From the NCBI RefSeq assembly GCF_024346755.1, contig NZ_AP024861.1, forward strand, positions 558,001-622,000: 64,000 bases of DNA, in the 5' to 3' direction. The stretch comes from Vibrio aerogenes (GTDB lineage Bacteria; Pseudomonadota; Gammaproteobacteria; Enterobacterales; Vibrionaceae). Position numbers and translations under genes: made by a program. Under the pieces are notes generated by a model, which was given only the letters and a program-made list of their open reading frames with translations, did not search any database and was not told the DNA's origin. This document shows, piece after piece, positions 28,801 through 38,144 of this stretch. Each line of letters begins with the position of its first letter. Position 1 is the first letter of the stretch.

Positions 28801-29721
28801 ATGAAACTCACCAATCAAATTCTTTCGCAGATTCTGGATGAAGTGCGCCCGTTGATTGGACAAGGAAAAGTCGCTGATTATATTCCTGCTCTGGCTGGGG
28901 TTTCGTCAGATAAGCTGGGGTTGGCAGTATTAACCAATCAGGGAGAACTCTTTGCAGCCGGTGATGCAGAAGAAGAGTTTTCAATTCAATCGATTTCGAA
29001 AGTGTTTAATCTGACTCTTGCAATGTCTCTTTATTCGCAGGAGGAAATCTGGTCTAAGGTCAGAAAAGAGCCCTCCGGACATGCATTTAATTCTATGATT
29101 CAGCTTGAGGTAGAGCAGGGCATTCCAAGAAATCCGTTTATTAATGCCGGTGCGATTGTGGTGGCTGACCTGCTTCAGTCAAGGCTTTCTTCACCGCGGC
29201 AGCGTTTACTGGATTATGTTCGCTGTCTGAGTGATGACTATGAGATCATTTATGATGAAGTCGTGGCTCAGTCTGAGATGAAACATGGCGACAGAAACGC
29301 AGCCATTGCTTATCTGATGCGGGCATTTGGTAACTTTGATAATCAGGTTATGCCGGTGCTGGATACATATTTTCACGCCTGCGCACTGAAAATGAGTTGT
29401 ATCCAGCTGGCGAAGAGTTTCAGCTATCTGGCTAATCAGGGGATTTCGGTACAGAGTGGCAAGCGCATTGTTTCACCGGTAGAGGCAAAGCAAATTAATG
29501 CATTGCTGGCTACGTGCGGTTTATATGACGAAGCCGGAGAGTTTGCTTACCGGGTCGGCATGCCAGGTAAATCCGGTGTGGGAGGCGGCATTATTGCCAT
29601 TGTGCCCGGAGAAATGACCATTGCAGTCTGGTCGCCGGAATTAAATGCTTCAGGGAACTCGCTGGCCGGAACGCATGCGCTGGAAGTACTGTCCGGCAAA
29701 ATTGGCCGGTCCATTTTTTAG
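28801..29721 (+). CDS. glsA: Glutaminase
   Basis: A 306-residue serine-dependent glutaminase. The SxxK catalytic pair is in [11 protein letters not shown], and the [15 protein letters not shown] segment near the C-terminus is conserved. It converts glutamine to glutamate and ammonia; family members can support acid resistance. No strong Shine-Dalgarno precedes the ATG at 28801. The stop codon TAG overlaps the first bases of the MITE-like element at 29720, so the element abuts or supplies the gene's end; the length is still normal. Confidence 0.95.
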   Translation: MKLTNQILSQILDEVRPLIGQGKVADYIPALAGVSSDKLGLAVLTNQGELFAAGDAEEEFSIQSISKVFNLTLAMSLYSQEEIWSKVRKEPSGHAFNSMIQLEVEQGIPRNPFINAGAIVVADLLQSRLSSPRQRLLDYVRCLSDDYEIIYDEVVAQSEMKHGDRNAAIAYLMRAFGNFDNQVMPVLDTYFHACALKMSCIQLAKSFSYLANQGISVQSGKRIVSPVEAKQINALLATCGLYDEAGEFAYRVGMPGKSGVGGGIIAIVPGEMTIAVWSPELNASGNSLAGTHALEVLSGKIGRSIF

Positions 29722-29927
29722 GGTCGTTGACCTTTTGAGTGCATTTTTGCAGCAATTTGTTCGGGTTTTATACAAGGTAGAGCCTGTGCGGTGTAGTTAT
29801 TCTACATAAGCAGGCGATAACGCCGTAGAAAGCCCGAACAAATGCTGCCCTTTGGGTTCATCTAAAAGTATCTTGCGCTGCGTTATTCGTCGCTTTCATA
29901 GAATAACTATGCTTCTCTTCTCATGCC
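29720..29927. mobile_element. MITE-like element, copy 1 (right end missing)
   Basis: Shares AGGGTC-GTT-ACCTTTTGAGT and about 120 internal bases (CCCTTTGGGTTCATCTAAAA and TCTTGCGCTGCGTTATTCGT, among others) with 51843-52013. The match ends at 29927; the right terminal repeat of copy 2 is absent, and hemW ends 14 bp further on. Relative to copy 2 it carries an extra about 90-bp inverted-repeat segment at 29755-29843. No transposase is encoded. Confidence 0.75.
29755..29843. repeat. Nested inverted-repeat insert inside MITE copy 1
   Basis: ATTTGTTCGGG at the left and CCCGAACAAAT at the right are exact inverted repeats bounding a segment absent from copy 2. This suggests a second small element inserted in the first. 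Confidence 0.7.
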
Positions 29928-29940
29928 GCTTTTTCAGTGA

Positions 29941-31131
29941 TTACTCATCCGGCATCAGATTTTCCAGCAAATCATTGAGGAATAATTTGCCTTTTTCGGT
30001 GACCTGCCAGTGGGTTGCTGTCTCGCGCAGATAACCCTGAGAAATATTCGGTTCAATCAGCGGAAGAATCCGGTCTTCAGTCAACCCCGTTCTGGCTACG
30101 AACTCTGCTTTCGGGCAAGCCTCGGTCAGCCTGAAGCGGTTCATGAAAAATTCAAACGGTCGATCCACTTCCGGCACAGGAACTTCACTATCTCTGAATC
30201 GTTTCAGAAGATTCAGATAGCCTTTGGGATGTTTCACTTTTGTTGTCCGGATGATCCGGCCATCATCAAAGCTCAGCTTGCCATGGGCACCACAGCCAAT
30301 TCCCAGATAATCACCATAACGCCAGTAATTTAAGTTGTGTTTGCACTGATATCCCGGCTTTGAATAGCCTGAAGTCTCATACTGTTTGTAACCCGCAGAG
30401 ATGAGTTTTTGATGTCCCTGCTCATAGATTTCCCACAGGCGATCGTCATCGGGTAACCGGGGTGGGCGGGAGTAGAATAGAGTATTGGGTTCAATGGTCA
30501 GTTGATACCAGGATAAATGTGGTGGTGCTAAAGCTATCGCCTGATCCAGATCGGCCATCGCTTCTGCAACGGTTTGCCCCGGTAAACCATGCATTAAATC
30601 CAGATTAAAGCTATTCAGTCCGATTTTGTGGGCCAGCTCTGCAGCATGAATGGCTTCCTGACGTCCGTGGATTCGTCCCAGCTTTTCCAGTTTTTCAGCT
30701 TCAAAACTTTGCACGCCAATAGAGATGCGGTTGACGCCAGCTGTGACATAAGCCTGAAAGCGTTCAGATTCAATCGTTCCCGGATTGGCCTCCATGGTGA
30801 TTTCAATCCCTTCTTCAAATGGGAGCCTGGCCTGAACACCGTTGAGCAGCTGTTGAATGGCCTCAGCACTGAACAGGCTTGGGGTTCCACCGCCGATAAA
30901 TACAGAATGAAGCTTTCGGGAGGATGAAAGCAAATTGTAATCCTGCAGGTCCTGATCAAGATCGTCCAGCAGGGCATCAATATAAATTTGCTCCGGAATC
31001 TCAGATTTCAGTGCATGAGAATTAAAGTCACAATAAGGGCATTTCTGAACACACCACGGAATATGTATATAAAGGCTCAGTGGTGGTGGAGAAAGTAAGT
31101 GGCAAAGTTCCATAAATTCAGAGTCTGCCAT
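29941..31131 (-). CDS. hemW: Heme chaperone HemW (radical SAM)
   Basis: 396 residues. The radical-SAM cluster motif CxxxCxxC is CVQKCPYC near residue 27, preceded by SLYIHIPW, with GGGTPSLF after. The C-terminal HemN-like domain is complete. It carries the extra Cys features of HemW, not of coproporphyrinogen dehydrogenase HemN, and family members deliver heme to respiratory enzymes. The start overlaps the rdgB stop (TAATG), so the two are coupled; an internal ATG at 31113 is possible. Confidence 0.92.
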   Translation of the reverse strand: MADSEFMELCHLLSPPPLSLYIHIPWCVQKCPYCDFNSHALKSEIPEQIYIDALLDDLDQDLQDYNLLSSSRKLHSVFIGGGTPSLFSAEAIQQLLNGVQARLPFEEGIEITMEANPGTIESERFQAYVTAGVNRISIGVQSFEAEKLEKLGRIHGRQEAIHAAELAHKIGLNSFNLDLMHGLPGQTVAEAMADLDQAIALAPPHLSWYQLTIEPNTLFYSRPPRLPDDDRLWEIYEQGHQKLISAGYKQYETSGYSKPGYQCKHNLNYWRYGDYLGIGCGAHGKLSFDDGRIIRTTKVKHPKGYLNLLKRFRDSEVPVPEVDRPFEFFMNRFRLTEACPKAEFVARTGLTEDRILPLIEPNISQGYLRETATHWQVTEKGKLFLNDLLENLMPDE

Positions 31132-31733
31132 TATCGGGCTTGTTGATTGAGTTGTTCAAATAGTTGATGAAGCGCTTTGCCCCGATGAGATAATTGCTTT
31201 TTCCGGGCTGGTTCCAGTTCAGCTGAAGCACATTGTTCTTCCGGGACAAAGAAGATGGGATCATATCCAAATCCATTTGTACCGTACGCTTCATGCAGAA
31301 TTGTTCCTTCCCACTGGCCATGGCAAATCAGTGGCGTTGGATCACTGGCATGACGCATCAGCACTAGCACACAATGAAAACGGGCTGTACGATGCTCTTC
31401 AGCGACATCACGCATGGCACCAAGCAGTTTTTCCAGATTCTGTTGATCGGTTGCATCTTCACCAGCATAGCGGGCGGAGTAGATTCCGGGCGCACCGTTC
31501 AGTGCATCTACTTCCAGTCCTGAATCATCAGCAATGGCTGGTAATCCTGTGATTTGCGCTGCATGACGGGCTTTGATGATGGCATTTTCAATAAATGTGG
31601 TGCCGGTTTCTGCGACATCCGGAACCTGGAACTCACTTTGAGCTTTCACATCAAAACCAAAATCAGCCAGCAAGTCAGCCATTTCCCTGACCTTACCCTG
31701 ATTGCCTGTTGCTAAAACGATCTCTTTTTTCAT
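31131..31733 (-). CDS. rdgB: XTP/dITP diphosphatase RdgB
   Basis: 200 residues from [18 protein letters not shown], the standard N-terminus; the open frame to 31802 adds 23 residues with no support. The [24 protein letters not shown] stretch (read as [15 protein letters not shown] then YSARYAG) is the Ham1 signature. It hydrolyses ITP, dITP and XTP to keep purine pools clean. It pairs with hemW as in many gammaproteobacteria, but the usual yggS-proC-yggT-yggU genes upstream are replaced here by the flagellar locus. Confidence 0.96.
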   Translation of the reverse strand: MKKEIVLATGNQGKVREMADLLADFGFDVKAQSEFQVPDVAETGTTFIENAIIKARHAAQITGLPAIADDSGLEVDALNGAPGIYSARYAGEDATDQQNLEKLLGAMRDVAEEHRTARFHCVLVLMRHASDPTPLICHGQWEGTILHEAYGTNGFGYDPIFFVPEEQCASAELEPARKKQLSHRGKALHQLFEQLNQQAR

Positions 31734-31929
31734 CAGTATTTCCCGGATGATATTCATGTGGCGGTATCTTACCTTGCTACCTGTTGTAACATCAATCATC
31801 AAATCAACGCGCCATGAAGAATGTGAATTTGCTTGATCCGCTTCTTTTCCCGGCTTCTTCTTCCGGCTTTTTTTCGGTATGGTTTTGGGAACACTACAGG
31901 TATGACTTTGGGAAAGCCGGTCATACGGA

Positions 31930-31954
31930 AAAGTACTTTAGGCAAAAGTACTTT
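31930..31954. repeat. Two 10-bp palindromes AAAGTACTTT, 15 bp apart
   Basis: AAAGTACTTT occurs at 31930-31939 and 31945-31954 inside a 280-bp gene-free stretch between rdgB and flgN. The surrounding sequence is not convincingly coding. It could be a paired operator for rdgB or the remains of a dispersed repeat. Confidence 0.4.
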
Positions 31955-32013
31955 GGTGAAAATATGGTACTCAGAGATTGCCGCGCCCGCCAAAACCGAC
32001 AATGCTGCTGTGT

Positions 32014-32454
32014 TTACAATCCGTTCAGATTCGTGTCGTAAGTTGGTGAGGGTTGTGTCAGTTGTGTCAGCATTTCATGAAACTGAGCGGAGCACTGACC
32101 GTTTTCCTGATTCTGAGCATGACACTGATGGATTAAAGTGCTTAACACTGCCCACTGTTTCTCCGCCTGGTTTTTCAATGCGGGTGGAAGAACAGCGAAA
32201 ATTCGTTTGACACTATGCTCATCTGCGGGCAGCTTGACCGATTTGAGACACGCCGTGCGCAAGGAAGCACTTTCCTGAAGTTTCTGATACAAAGGAATCT
32301 GCTCACGAAGGTTCTGATTCAACGCATCACCATCAAAAGTAAGATAAAGTGACTTTTGCGTTTGAAGCAGCTGCAGAAGTTGCCGGTAAAGCCTGATATC
32401 CGGACTGATAGACTGAACAAAAGCCCGGATATGTTGACTGTGGGCAGATCCCAT
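32014..32454 (-). CDS. flgN: Flagellar export chaperone FlgN
   Basis: A 146-residue helical protein. It is not strongly conserved in sequence, but its place after flgM in a flgA-flgM-flgN set divergent from flgB, and its size, identify it. FlgN binds the hook-filament junction proteins FlgK and FlgL before export, and both are encoded in the divergent operon. It starts 17 nt after flgM. It marks the left boundary of the flagellar locus. Confidence 0.82.
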   Translation of the reverse strand: MGSAHSQHIRAFVQSISPDIRLYRQLLQLLQTQKSLYLTFDGDALNQNLREQIPLYQKLQESASLRTACLKSVKLPADEHSVKRIFAVLPPALKNQAEKQWAVLSTLIHQCHAQNQENGQCSAQFHEMLTQLTQPSPTYDTNLNGL

Positions 32455-32471
32455 TGTGTTCTCCTCTGGTC

Positions 32472-32762
32472 TCAGGATGATTCGTGACCGGTATGAAATT
32501 TCATCAACGCCTGAGATAAAGCTTTTGTATCAAGAGATAGTTCACCACGGCTGAGTGCCTGACGAACCTGTTCTACTTTTGCCATATCTACATCAGGTAA
32601 AGAAGATATTTCCGCTTGCGCCTTCTCTATTGCTGCCATGTTAATGTTCAGCTCAGGGTCAGTATTTGTCTGTTTGACCGGTGTACTTTCCAGTGTTTTT
32701 TTGCCTGTTTGCTGAAGCTTTGTCTGTGGGACATGACCGCCCGTTACTTTATCGATCTTCAA
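32472..32762 (-). CDS. flgM: Anti-sigma-28 factor FlgM
   Basis: A 96-residue, mostly polar protein. The N-terminal half appears unstructured, and the C-terminal half (MAAIEKAQAEISSLPDVDMAKVEQVRQALSRGEL, here MAKVEQVRQALSRGEL as the core) is the sigma-binding FlgM signature. It holds the sigma factor FliA (47009-47734) inactive until the hook is complete. A 213-bp gap separates it from flgA and may hold a separate promoter; none is clear enough to list. Confidence 0.92.
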   Translation of the reverse strand: MKIDKVTGGHVPQTKLQQTGKKTLESTPVKQTNTDPELNINMAAIEKAQAEISSLPDVDMAKVEQVRQALSRGELSLDTKALSQALMKFHTGHESS

Positions 32763-32975
32763 AGTCTGGTGCCCTCAAATCTTTATCTTTCGCTACTATT
32801 TATACAGGGCGGCTACGGGCAAAAGAACATTAAACCCGGATGCTGAAATTTGTACGAAAAAGTTCAGCCTTGCCTGTTGTAACCGAATCTTAGGGTAAAT
32901 ATCGAGTGTAATCGATAAAAAATGTTAGATGCACTCCAAAATTTACCCAGAATCAGCAGGCTGAGTTTAAATCCA

Positions 32976-33773
32976 TCAGAACTGGGTATGGACCGTATTT
33001 TTGCCGGTGACAATCGCGCGGATAACTTTCTTTGACTTGATATTTTCAACCCGGATTTGATCGCCTTTTCCCCCTTCTTCAAGGGCTGTCCCTCTGGTGC
33101 TGGCATTCACTCCATCTTTTGACGCAACAATCAGTACCAGATTTCCTTTTTTGACCAATGGTGGTTTTTCCAGCCAAAGCGGGCTGAGAATTTGCCCGCT
33201 GCGCAGTCTCCGGGTGGCTGTTTTTCCTTTTACCTGAGAAATCCGGGTCAGAAAACTTGTTTCCCGGGTCAGCGTTCGTTTTTCAAGTTTCAGCATGGAT
33301 GTACTGATGGTATTGCCCCGTTTCACTGGCTGTGTCATGACAACGACTGGCAACGTTAAAGAGGCTTTCACCGTAACGGTCAGCCGCCACGCATGTTTTG
33401 GATCAGTACACTGGACCTGCCGTTTAAGATGACCCACCGGCCACTGCTGATTATCCCGGCTGGTAATTTTCAGTTTCGTGTTGCAAGGCGGAAGATGTTT
33501 GGCTGAAGCCGGTACCCAGATATCCCAGTGATGAGAATATTTGTTCCATTTGTACTGACGGGCCGTTTGGCGCAGCTCTTGTTGCAACCGGTTTTTCACC
33601 GCTTGTTGAATCACTGCTTCTGTTGTGTGAGCAGCCTGGGCGGCGGGGACAAAAAATGAGGCAGAGAGCAACAGAAGCAGTGCATAGAAGGCAGAGGAAA
33701 TCAGCGACTTCCTCTTCTGGGAGATTATTTCCGTAATGCGGAAGTGATACTTCCTTTGTCTCATATAAATCAT
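32976..33773 (-). CDS. flgA: P-ring assembly chaperone FlgA
   Basis: 265 residues. A basic N-terminus and the hydrophobic stretch SSAFYALLLLLSASFFVPAA end in AQA, an exported signal. The C-terminal SAF domain (VVMTQPVKRGNTISTSML...; LVKKGNLVLIVASKDGV) is typical. It works in the periplasm on FlgI (38846-39991) during P-ring formation. The long basic leader before the signal may mean a later true start. It diverges from flgB. Confidence 0.93.
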   Translation of the reverse strand: MIYMRQRKYHFRITEIISQKRKSLISSAFYALLLLLSASFFVPAAQAAHTTEAVIQQAVKNRLQQELRQTARQYKWNKYSHHWDIWVPASAKHLPPCNTKLKITSRDNQQWPVGHLKRQVQCTDPKHAWRLTVTVKASLTLPVVVMTQPVKRGNTISTSMLKLEKRTLTRETSFLTRISQVKGKTATRRLRSGQILSPLWLEKPPLVKKGNLVLIVASKDGVNASTRGTALEEGGKGDQIRVENIKSKKVIRAIVTGKNTVHTQF

Positions 33774-33795
33774 TGAATTTATTCTTTATTTTTTA

Positions 33796-33811
33796 TGGCA
33801 TGCATCTTGTT
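33796..33811 (+). promoter_or_regulatory. Candidate sigma-54 promoter for flgB operon
   Basis: TGGCATGCATCTTGTT: the -24 GG (33797-33798) and -12 GT (33809-33810) are exactly 10 bases apart, about 50 bp before the flgB start. Early lateral flagellar operons in Vibrio parahaemolyticus are sigma-54/LafK dependent, which fits. Confidence 0.6.
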
Positions 33812-33863
33812 TCTATATTTGCTACGAAATTTCCGGTCGTTTCAATCTGAAGGAAAAAAACAG

Positions 33864-34226
33864 ATGGCAATCACATTTGAAAACGCATTAGGGGTGCATC
33901 CCGCAGCACTGAATTTTCGGGTTCAGCGTACCAAAATTCTGGCAACGAACCTAGCGAATGTTGACACGCCGGGGTATCTGGCGAAAGACCTGAGCTTTAC
34001 AACTGTGATGAGCGAGCTGAGTCCGGGGAACGTGAATCCGAAGACACCACAACTTCAGGTGGCAGCACAGTATTCGATCCCCTATCAGAACCGGAAAGAC
34101 GGAAATACGGTGGAACTTGGTGTGGAACAGGCAAAGTTCGCCCAAAACAGTATGGATTTTCAAACCAGCCTGACATTTCTGAATATGAAATTTAATGGCT
34201 TATCGAAAGCAATAGAAGGACGTTAG
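33864..34226 (+). CDS. flgB: Flagellar rod protein FlgB
   Basis: 120 residues from MAITFENALGVHPAALNF, with AAGGA upstream; the longer frame from 33795 is leader. The ANxxANxxTPGY-type rod signature is present as LATNLANVDTPGYLAKD. It is the first proximal rod subunit, secreted by the flagellar export gate. It begins the flgBCDEFGHIJKL operon and abuts flgC. Confidence 0.95.
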   Translation: MAITFENALGVHPAALNFRVQRTKILATNLANVDTPGYLAKDLSFTTVMSELSPGNVNPKTPQLQVAAQYSIPYQNRKDGNTVELGVEQAKFAQNSMDFQTSLTFLNMKFNGLSKAIEGR

Positions 34227-34666
34227 TGATGTCTTTTTCTGATATTTACACGATAGCCGGTTCAGCGATGACAGCTGAAACCGTCCGGCTGAATACGGTG
34301 GCAAGTAACCTGGCTAATGCCGATGCTGTTTCGGCAAATCCGAACGATGTTTACAAGCCGCTGAAGCCGGTGTTTGCAACCGTTTATAACCGGACACAGC
34401 TCTCTTCCGGTGATTCCGTTTACCCGGACGCTCAGGTTCGGATCATGGATGTGGTTCAGCATCAGGGCAAACCGGAAAAACGCTTTGAGCCAAGCAATCC
34501 GCTGGCGAATACAGATGGATATGTTTATTACCCGGACATTGATGTGGTGGCTGAAATGGCGGATATGATGTCGGCAACGCGCAGCTTTGAAACCAATGTA
34601 CAGGTGCTGACTAACGTAAAAAGTATGCAGCAGGGGCTGCTGAGATTAGGGCAGGGTCGCTCATGA
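34226..34666 (+). CDS. flgC: Flagellar rod protein FlgC
   Basis: 146 residues. N-terminal NTVASNLANADAVS and C-terminal MADMMSATRSFETNVQVLTNVKSM are the paired helices shared by rod and hook proteins. It is a proximal rod component. Its ATG overlaps the flgB stop (TAGTGATG region) and its stop overlaps flgD (ATGA). Confidence 0.96.
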   Translation: MMSFSDIYTIAGSAMTAETVRLNTVASNLANADAVSANPNDVYKPLKPVFATVYNRTQLSSGDSVYPDAQVRIMDVVQHQGKPEKRFEPSNPLANTDGYVYYPDIDVVAEMADMMSATRSFETNVQVLTNVKSMQQGLLRLGQGRS

Positions 34667-35337
34667 CAATTGCACAATATACCGCACTGACTGCGGATAA
34701 ATCATCAACAACAACGTCATCTTCAGATTCATCGGTAAGCAGCAATCCCAATAGTGCGGCTTCACTAAAGAACGAATTCATCAGTCTGATGGTGGCTCAG
34801 ATCAAGAACCAGGATCCGCTGAATCCGCTGGATGGCACCGAGTATGTCGGCCAGCTGGCACAGTTTTCCCAGGTGCAGAGCATGGAAAATATGTCCTCCC
34901 TGATGCAAAACGGCATGGTGATGATGGATAACATGCAGGTGCTTTCTACCTCGGGACTGGTCGGACGCACCGTCTATGTGTCCGGAAATAGTTTTGAATT
35001 AGGTGAAGAGGCACAAACCGGGAAAATTGAACTGGAGCATGGCTCCAGTCAGGTCAATCTGATTGTGACCGATGAGTTTGGTCAGGAGACCAAAATTCCG
35101 TTAGGCGCGCATGGTGCCGGTGATGTTGATTTCAGTATTGATCCTGAAAAACATGATCTAAAACCCGGACAATATACTGTTTCTGTGGAGGTGCAGGAAG
35201 GTCAAAGCACCCCGAATGTCTTGCTGGGCGGCACAGTCGAGCAGGTTCGTATTCCGTCCAGTGGCGGCTCTGCGATGGTGAACATCAATGGTGTCGGCAG
35301 TGTGCCGTTTTATCAAATCAGCCAGTTTGGTGCCTGA
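34663..35337 (+). CDS. flgD: Hook-capping protein FlgD
   Basis: 224 residues. A Ser/Thr-rich secretion leader precedes the FlgD motif NEFISLMVAQIKNQDPLNPLDG, followed by Tudor-like and fibronectin-like domains. It caps the growing hook during FlgE polymerisation and is then discarded. It starts inside flgC (ATGA overlap). Confidence 0.96.
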   Translation: MTIAQYTALTADKSSTTTSSSDSSVSSNPNSAASLKNEFISLMVAQIKNQDPLNPLDGTEYVGQLAQFSQVQSMENMSSLMQNGMVMMDNMQVLSTSGLVGRTVYVSGNSFELGEEAQTGKIELEHGSSQVNLIVTDEFGQETKIPLGAHGAGDVDFSIDPEKHDLKPGQYTVSVEVQEGQSTPNVLLGGTVEQVRIPSSGGSAMVNINGVGSVPFYQISQFGA

Positions 35338-35375
35338 AACTGGATTTGAAACAATAAAGGATACAGAGGTTTTTT

Positions 35376-36563
35376 ATGAGTTTTAATATTGCACTAAGTG
35401 GACTGGATGCAACCAATTCTGAACTGAATACGATCAGCCACAATATCGCGAATGCGTCAACGTATGGATTTAAAAGCGGGCGTACAGAATTTTCTGCCGT
35501 ATATAACGGAGTTCAGGCGGGTGGGGTTGAAGTCGCTGCTATTTCTCAGAATTTTGACAAAGACGGTACAATCTCAAATACCGGCCGTGCGATGGACTTA
35601 GCGATTGATGGCAATGGTTTCTTTGTCACCAAAGATAGTCTGGGTCAGACGCTGTATACCCGTTCAGGAGTCTTCAGCACCGACAAAGATAATTTTGTGA
35701 TTGGTAATACCGGGGCGAATCTGCAAGGTTACAGTGTTGACAGTAACAACAAGCTGATGAACGGTACGGTTGGGAATATCAAAATCAGTTCCGCTTCACT
35801 GGCAGCAAAAGCCACCGACAAGTTAGATTTTGTTGCAAACTTTGATGCCAGTGCGAAGGACATTACGGTCGCATTTGACTCTACGAATACAGATACGTTT
35901 AACTCTTCTTATACCAGTAAAGTGTATGATTCTCTTGGGAATTCACACACAGTCACTCAATACTTTACCAAAACCGCAAGTAACTCCTGGAACATCAACA
36001 CGATTGTTGATGGTGATACAGCTAATGTTACGACACAGGCAATGACTTTTAACACCAATGGTTCTCTGGCGACGCCGACAGCACCTTATACCGTCGCATT
36101 CACACCAACAGGTGCGGATGCGGTCAGTATTGATATTGATTTAACCGGCAGTACACAGTTTGGCGCAGAGTTTGGCGTGAGCACCAACAGCCCGAACGGG
36201 TATACCTCGGGTCAGCTTTCCGGCGTGCGTGTTGAAGATAACGGGATGGTTTACGCGACGTACACCAATGGTCAGTCTCAGTTGCAGGGACAGGTCGTTC
36301 TGGCGAACTTTGCCAACCCACAGGCACTGGCTAAAGTCAGCGGGACTGCATGGACACAGAGCTACAGCTCAGGTGCGCCAACTGTCGGCGCGCCGGGAAC
36401 CGGCGTTTTAGGTGATATTTCTCCGGGTGCACTGGAAGGCTCAAATGTGAACCTGACGAATGAACTGGTCAGTCTGATGACGGCTCAGCGTAACTATCAG
36501 GCGAATGCGAAGACGATCTCGACTGAAGATAAGCTGACGCAATCTTTGTTTAACGCCATTTAA
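35376..36563 (+). CDS. flgE: Flagellar hook protein FlgE
   Basis: 395 residues. MSFNIALSGLDATNSELNTI leads the N-terminal helix with NISHNIANASTYGFKSGR type signature. The variable central region is rich in Thr, Ser, Asn and Ala. The C-terminus NLTNELVSLMTAQRNYQANAK is the partner helix. It is the hook subunit of this system, somewhat shorter than typical polar Vibrio FlgE. Confidence 0.96.
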   Translation: MSFNIALSGLDATNSELNTISHNIANASTYGFKSGRTEFSAVYNGVQAGGVEVAAISQNFDKDGTISNTGRAMDLAIDGNGFFVTKDSLGQTLYTRSGVFSTDKDNFVIGNTGANLQGYSVDSNNKLMNGTVGNIKISSASLAAKATDKLDFVANFDASAKDITVAFDSTNTDTFNSSYTSKVYDSLGNSHTVTQYFTKTASNSWNINTIVDGDTANVTTQAMTFNTNGSLATPTAPYTVAFTPTGADAVSIDIDLTGSTQFGAEFGVSTNSPNGYTSGQLSGVRVEDNGMVYATYTNGQSQLQGQVVLANFANPQALAKVSGTAWTQSYSSGAPTVGAPGTGVLGDISPGALEGSNVNLTNELVSLMTAQRNYQANAKTISTEDKLTQSLFNAI

Positions 36564-36586
36564 TCACCGATTGAGCGAGACGGATT

Positions 36587-37318
36587 ATGGATAGTTTGCT
36601 GTTTACCGCCACATCCGGTGCCAGCCGGGTGCTGAAAGCGCAGCATGTGCGGGCGAACAACTTATCAAATGCTGATACAGCCGGATTCCGGGCCGATATG
36701 GAACGGGTCCAGAGCGTTGCACTGCAAGGGTCAGGTTTTGATGGCCGGACCATGGTGGTGACGAACTCAGCCTCGACCCGGTTTGATACCGGTGATGTGA
36801 TCGAAACCGGGCGTGCGCTCGACGTGGCTGTGATGGGAAAAGGTTACCTGACCGTTCAGACACCGGATGGTGATGAAGCCTATACCAGAGCCGGAAATAT
36901 TGCGGTTGACAGTCAGGGCAACCTGACGGTGAATGGCTTTCCGCTGCTGGGTGAAAACGGCCCGTTAACCTTGCCGGAATATCAGAAAGTTGAAGTCAGT
37001 GAGCGCGGTCAGATCTCGGTGATTCCGCCGGGCGGTAATGCAGAAGTTCAGGTCGGCACCATGAAACTGGTCAACCCGCAGATGAATCAGCTGCAAAAAG
37101 AAAGTGACAGTTTGCTGCACCGTGTTGGTGGCGGCATTTTTAATGCAGACCAGACTGTCACATTAGCGCCGGAACACCTTGAAGGCAGTAACGTTTCTGC
37201 GATTGATGAACTGATGAACGTGATGTCGCTGACGCGCAATTTTCAGATGCAGGTCCGGATGATGAAAACGGCGGAAACACTGGCGCAGGCCGGCAACAAA
37301 TTAATGAGCACGAGCTGA
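36587..37318 (+). CDS. flgF: Flagellar rod protein FlgF
   Basis: 243 residues. The N-terminal AQHVRANNLSNADTAGFRAD and C-terminal ELMNVMSLTRNFQMQVRMM segments are the rod-protein helices, and the central part resembles FlgG. It is a proximal rod component. It lies 23 nt after flgE and 27 nt before flgG. Confidence 0.95.
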   Translation: MDSLLFTATSGASRVLKAQHVRANNLSNADTAGFRADMERVQSVALQGSGFDGRTMVVTNSASTRFDTGDVIETGRALDVAVMGKGYLTVQTPDGDEAYTRAGNIAVDSQGNLTVNGFPLLGENGPLTLPEYQKVEVSERGQISVIPPGGNAEVQVGTMKLVNPQMNQLQKESDSLLHRVGGGIFNADQTVTLAPEHLEGSNVSAIDELMNVMSLTRNFQMQVRMMKTAETLAQAGNKLMSTS

Positions 37319-37345
37319 TTGCTCATGCAGTAAGGAGAACAAAGG

Positions 37346-38131
37346 ATGCATTCAGCACTTTGGGTCAGTAAAACCGGGATGGCAGCTCAGGATACCAAGA
37401 TGACTGCGATCTCGAACAATCTGGCAAACGTCAATACGGTTGGCTTTAAGCGGGACCGGATTGTTTTTGAAGATTTATTCTACAGCATTCAGCGTCAGCC
37501 GGGTGCTCAGGTTGATCAGGTCAACCAACTGCCAACCGGGGTTCAGCTCGGCAGCGGTGTCCGGGTTGTGGGTTCTCAGAAAGTTTTCACGCAGGGAAAC
37601 TCACAAAATACCGGACAGGAACTTGATTTGGCGGTGATGGGCAAAGGTTTTTTCCAGATCGAAAACTCGGACGGGGAAATTATGTATTCCCGGAATGGTC
37701 AGTTCCATGTCAACTCTGAAGGTATTGTGGTGAACAGTCAGGGACTGCCATTACAGCCACAGGTTCAGATTCCGGAAAATATTAAATCGGTTTCAATTGG
37801 TGTGGACGGCACGGTGAGCGGCATTACAACCGATGACCCGGCGCCACAGCAACTGGGACAGATTACACTGGCGAAATTTATCAATCCCGCGGGTCTGGAA
37901 GCCGTTGGTGGTAATCTGTTCCGCGAAACGGATGCCAGTGGGCAGGCAGAAGAGCTGATTGCCGGTGAAGATGGTGTCGGCAGTATCAAGCAAGGCGCAC
38001 TGGAAGGTTCCAATGTACAGGTGGTGGAAGAAATGGTGGATATGATCACCACGCAGCGTGCTTATGAGATGAATGCCAAAGTTGTCTCAGCAGCAGACGA
38101 TATGCTGAAATTTGTTTCGCAATCTTTGTAA
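37346..38131 (+). CDS. flgG: Distal rod protein FlgG
   Basis: 261 residues, the standard length. It has MTAISNNLANVNTVGFKRDRIVFEDL near the start and VVEEMVDMITTQRAYEMNAKVVS at the end. It forms the distal rod crossing the peptidoglycan. The Shine-Dalgarno AAGGAG precedes it. Confidence 0.97.
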   Translation: MHSALWVSKTGMAAQDTKMTAISNNLANVNTVGFKRDRIVFEDLFYSIQRQPGAQVDQVNQLPTGVQLGSGVRVVGSQKVFTQGNSQNTGQELDLAVMGKGFFQIENSDGEIMYSRNGQFHVNSEGIVVNSQGLPLQPQVQIPENIKSVSIGVDGTVSGITTDDPAPQQLGQITLAKFINPAGLEAVGGNLFRETDASGQAEELIAGEDGVGSIKQGALEGSNVQVVEEMVDMITTQRAYEMNAKVVSAADDMLKFVSQSL

Positions 38132-38144
38132 GGTATAGGTAGTC

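Noticed and set aside
31833..32210. 125-residue plus-strand frame between rdgB and flgN
   Set aside because: Overlaps the 3' part of flgN, contains tandem repeat-like sequence and has no recognisable domain.
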